This document shows positions 5,595-6,579 of a stretch of DNA of 6,579 nt, one piece after another. The first letter of the stretch is position 1. Every line of letters starts with the position of its first letter. Below the pieces are notes generated by a model. The model did not search any database. It was not told the origin of the DNA and saw only the letters and a list, made by a program, of their open reading frames with translations. The stretch is taken from positions 1 through 6,579 of the forward strand of contig JALRLN010000076.1 of the NCBI GenBank assembly GCA_023254445.1, in the 5' to 3' direction. The stretch comes from Candidatus Poseidoniaceae archaeon (GTDB lineage: Archaea; Thermoplasmatota; Poseidoniia; Poseidoniales; Poseidoniaceae). The position numbers and the translations under genes were made by a program.

Positions 5595-6579
5595 ATGTTG
5601 GGAATGAAGAACAAGAAGAAAACTGCCATGAACGGCATCGGGATTTCGGTGCTGCTGACGCTGCTGATGGCCCTGAGCCCGATGACCGGGATCGTGGGCA
5701 ATCCGCTGGACGACACCGTTCAGGCCGTCGAGATGAACGACGCGGCCGAAGACGATGCCTTCGCGTTGCCTGAGAAACTGGAACCCGTGGAGTACGACTA
5801 CGCGGCGGAAAGCGAGCTTGTGGGGGCTCGCGACGCCACGTCGAAGACCTTCGTCAACGACGACGGCACCTTCACGTTGCTCGCGTCCACCGACCCGATC
5901 CACTACGAAGCCAAGGACGGCTCGTGGCAGGACATCGACCTCAACCTCCAGGTCACCTCGACCGGATGGGAAGTGGCCGAGAACACCTTCACCACCGCCT
6001 TTGCGGCTGAGGTTGCGAACGGCATCGTCGTCCAGCCCAACCAGTGGGTGGACCCCATCGTGTCCGGCCTGAACCCGATGCTCATCACCATGGATGAGGC
6101 CGGTGTCAGCCCGATGCCCTACGAAGCACCCGCGTCCCTCGACGCGGTGAGCGTGGGCGGCAACACCATCCGCTACCCCCTCGCTGAGGGCTTCTCGCTT
6201 GACTACACGGTCACCTCGACCCAGGTCAAGCAGAACCTCATCATCCGCGACCGGCCCGTCCTCGACGAGTCGGCGGCGTGGTTCGGTTTCACGGAGGCCA
6301 TGCGCCTCCCGGCCGGCTACGCCCTCTACAGCGGTGAAACGCAGGTCGGCATGGACGTCGTCCAGACCGACCGCGCGCTGAGCGTCCGCAACATCGAGAC
6401 CGGCGAACTGTACGTGGAGATCCCAGCCCCCGTCATCGTCGAAGCCGGTGAGCAGGCGCCCTACACCGGGACCTTCTTCGTGATGGCCCAGGGCCCCGTC
6501 GTGTTCCTGACCACGGCGGTCGAGTCCTCGTGGCTCCTCGCTGACGAGCGCGTCTACCCCCTCGCGCTTGACCCGACCC
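5595..6579 (+). CDS. Secreted protein with an N-terminal module typical of DNRLRE/RHS-type surface proteins (3' end outside window)
   Basis: 328 residues are visible and the frame is open to the right edge. The N-terminus has a basic stretch (KNKKK, residues 5-9) and a hydrophobic core at ~13-34, a Sec signal peptide or signal anchor without a lipobox. After an acidic linker, residues ~78-118 carry a recognisable pattern: ARDATSKTF, NDDGTFTLL, then DPIHYEAKDGSWQDIDLNLQ. The visible part ends in RVYPLALDPT. In bacterial wall-associated and RHS-like proteins, this combination (K-T-F, D-G-T, I-x-Y, G-x-W-x-x-I-D and a closing Y-P-x-x-x-D-P-T) forms the beta-rich N-terminal region ahead of DNRLRE domains and repeats. 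The full protein is therefore probably much longer and extracellular. No cysteine is present in the visible part. Function is unknown: a structural or adhesive surface role is the default guess, and an RHS-type toxin or shell cannot be judged without the rest. The start follows the Shine-Dalgarno-like site at 5581-5586. Confidence 0.75.
   Translation, partial: MLGMKNKKKTAMNGIGISVLLTLLMALSPMTGIVGNPLDDTVQAVEMNDAAEDDAFALPEKLEPVEYDYAAESELVGARDATSKTFVNDDGTFTLLASTDPIHYEAKDGSWQDIDLNLQVTSTGWEVAENTFTTAFAAEVANGIVVQPNQWVDPIVSGLNPMLITMDEAGVSPMPYEAPASLDAVSVGGNTIRYPLAEGFSLDYTVTSTQVKQNLIIRDRPVLDESAAWFGFTEAMRLPAGYALYSGETQVGMDVVQTDRALSVRNIETGELYVEIPAPVIVEAGEQAPYTGTFFVMAQGPVVFLTTAVESSWLLADERVYPLALDPT

Noticed and set aside
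5436..5903. A 155-codon minus strand frame over the start of the last gene
   Set aside because: It runs antisense to the signal peptide and KTF/DGT region of the secreted protein and has no domain of its own.
1..6579. CRISPR array, insertion sequence or attachment site
   Set aside because: No regularly spaced repeats, transposase or integrase motifs, or long terminal inverted repeats were seen anywhere in the window.

Overview
The window looks archaeal. The best evidence is a TATA box (TATAAATA, 944-951) sitting about 50 bases before a start codon that also has a Shine-Dalgarno sequence, an archaeal-style membrane-embedded winged-helix regulator, and large acidic secreted proteins built from Ig-like, CARDB-like, PKD-like and fibronectin-like modules. 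The coding DNA is GC-rich by eye, with GC-biased third codon positions. Together this suggests a planktonic Thermoplasmatota/Euryarchaeota relative, for example Marine Group II (Poseidoniales). That placement is an inference from style, not from a marker gene.

Layout, all on the + strand: (1) 2-907, the C-terminal part of an FtsX/MacB-type ABC transporter permease, cut by the left edge. (2) 908-997, a short intergenic region with a clear TATA box, a small inverted repeat and a Shine-Dalgarno sequence. (3) 998-4213, a 1071-residue exported, C-terminally membrane-anchored multidomain surface protein. (4) 4214-4584, a 371-base gap with a strong two-part stem-loop just after the stop codon, a short tandem repeat, and a 10-base motif that recurs on the far side of the next gene. 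(5) 4585-5154, a 189-residue protein with three membrane helices and a C-terminal winged-helix DNA-binding domain. (6) 5155-5594, a 440-base non-coding stretch, less GC-rich than the genes, ending in weak promoter-like signals. (7) 5595-6579, the N-terminal 328 residues of another secreted protein, cut by the right edge. Its visible part resembles the N-terminal module that precedes DNRLRE/RHS-type repeats in large cell-surface proteins.

Functionally this is a cell-envelope neighbourhood: an export or lipoprotein-release type permease, two large secreted proteins and a membrane-bound one-component regulator between them. Each of the three downstream genes appears to be its own transcription unit, because the gaps are long and each has its own start signals. 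The idea that the regulator controls itself and the flanking surface proteins rests only on proximity and a shared 10-base motif. No RNA gene, CRISPR array, insertion sequence or integrase is visible.
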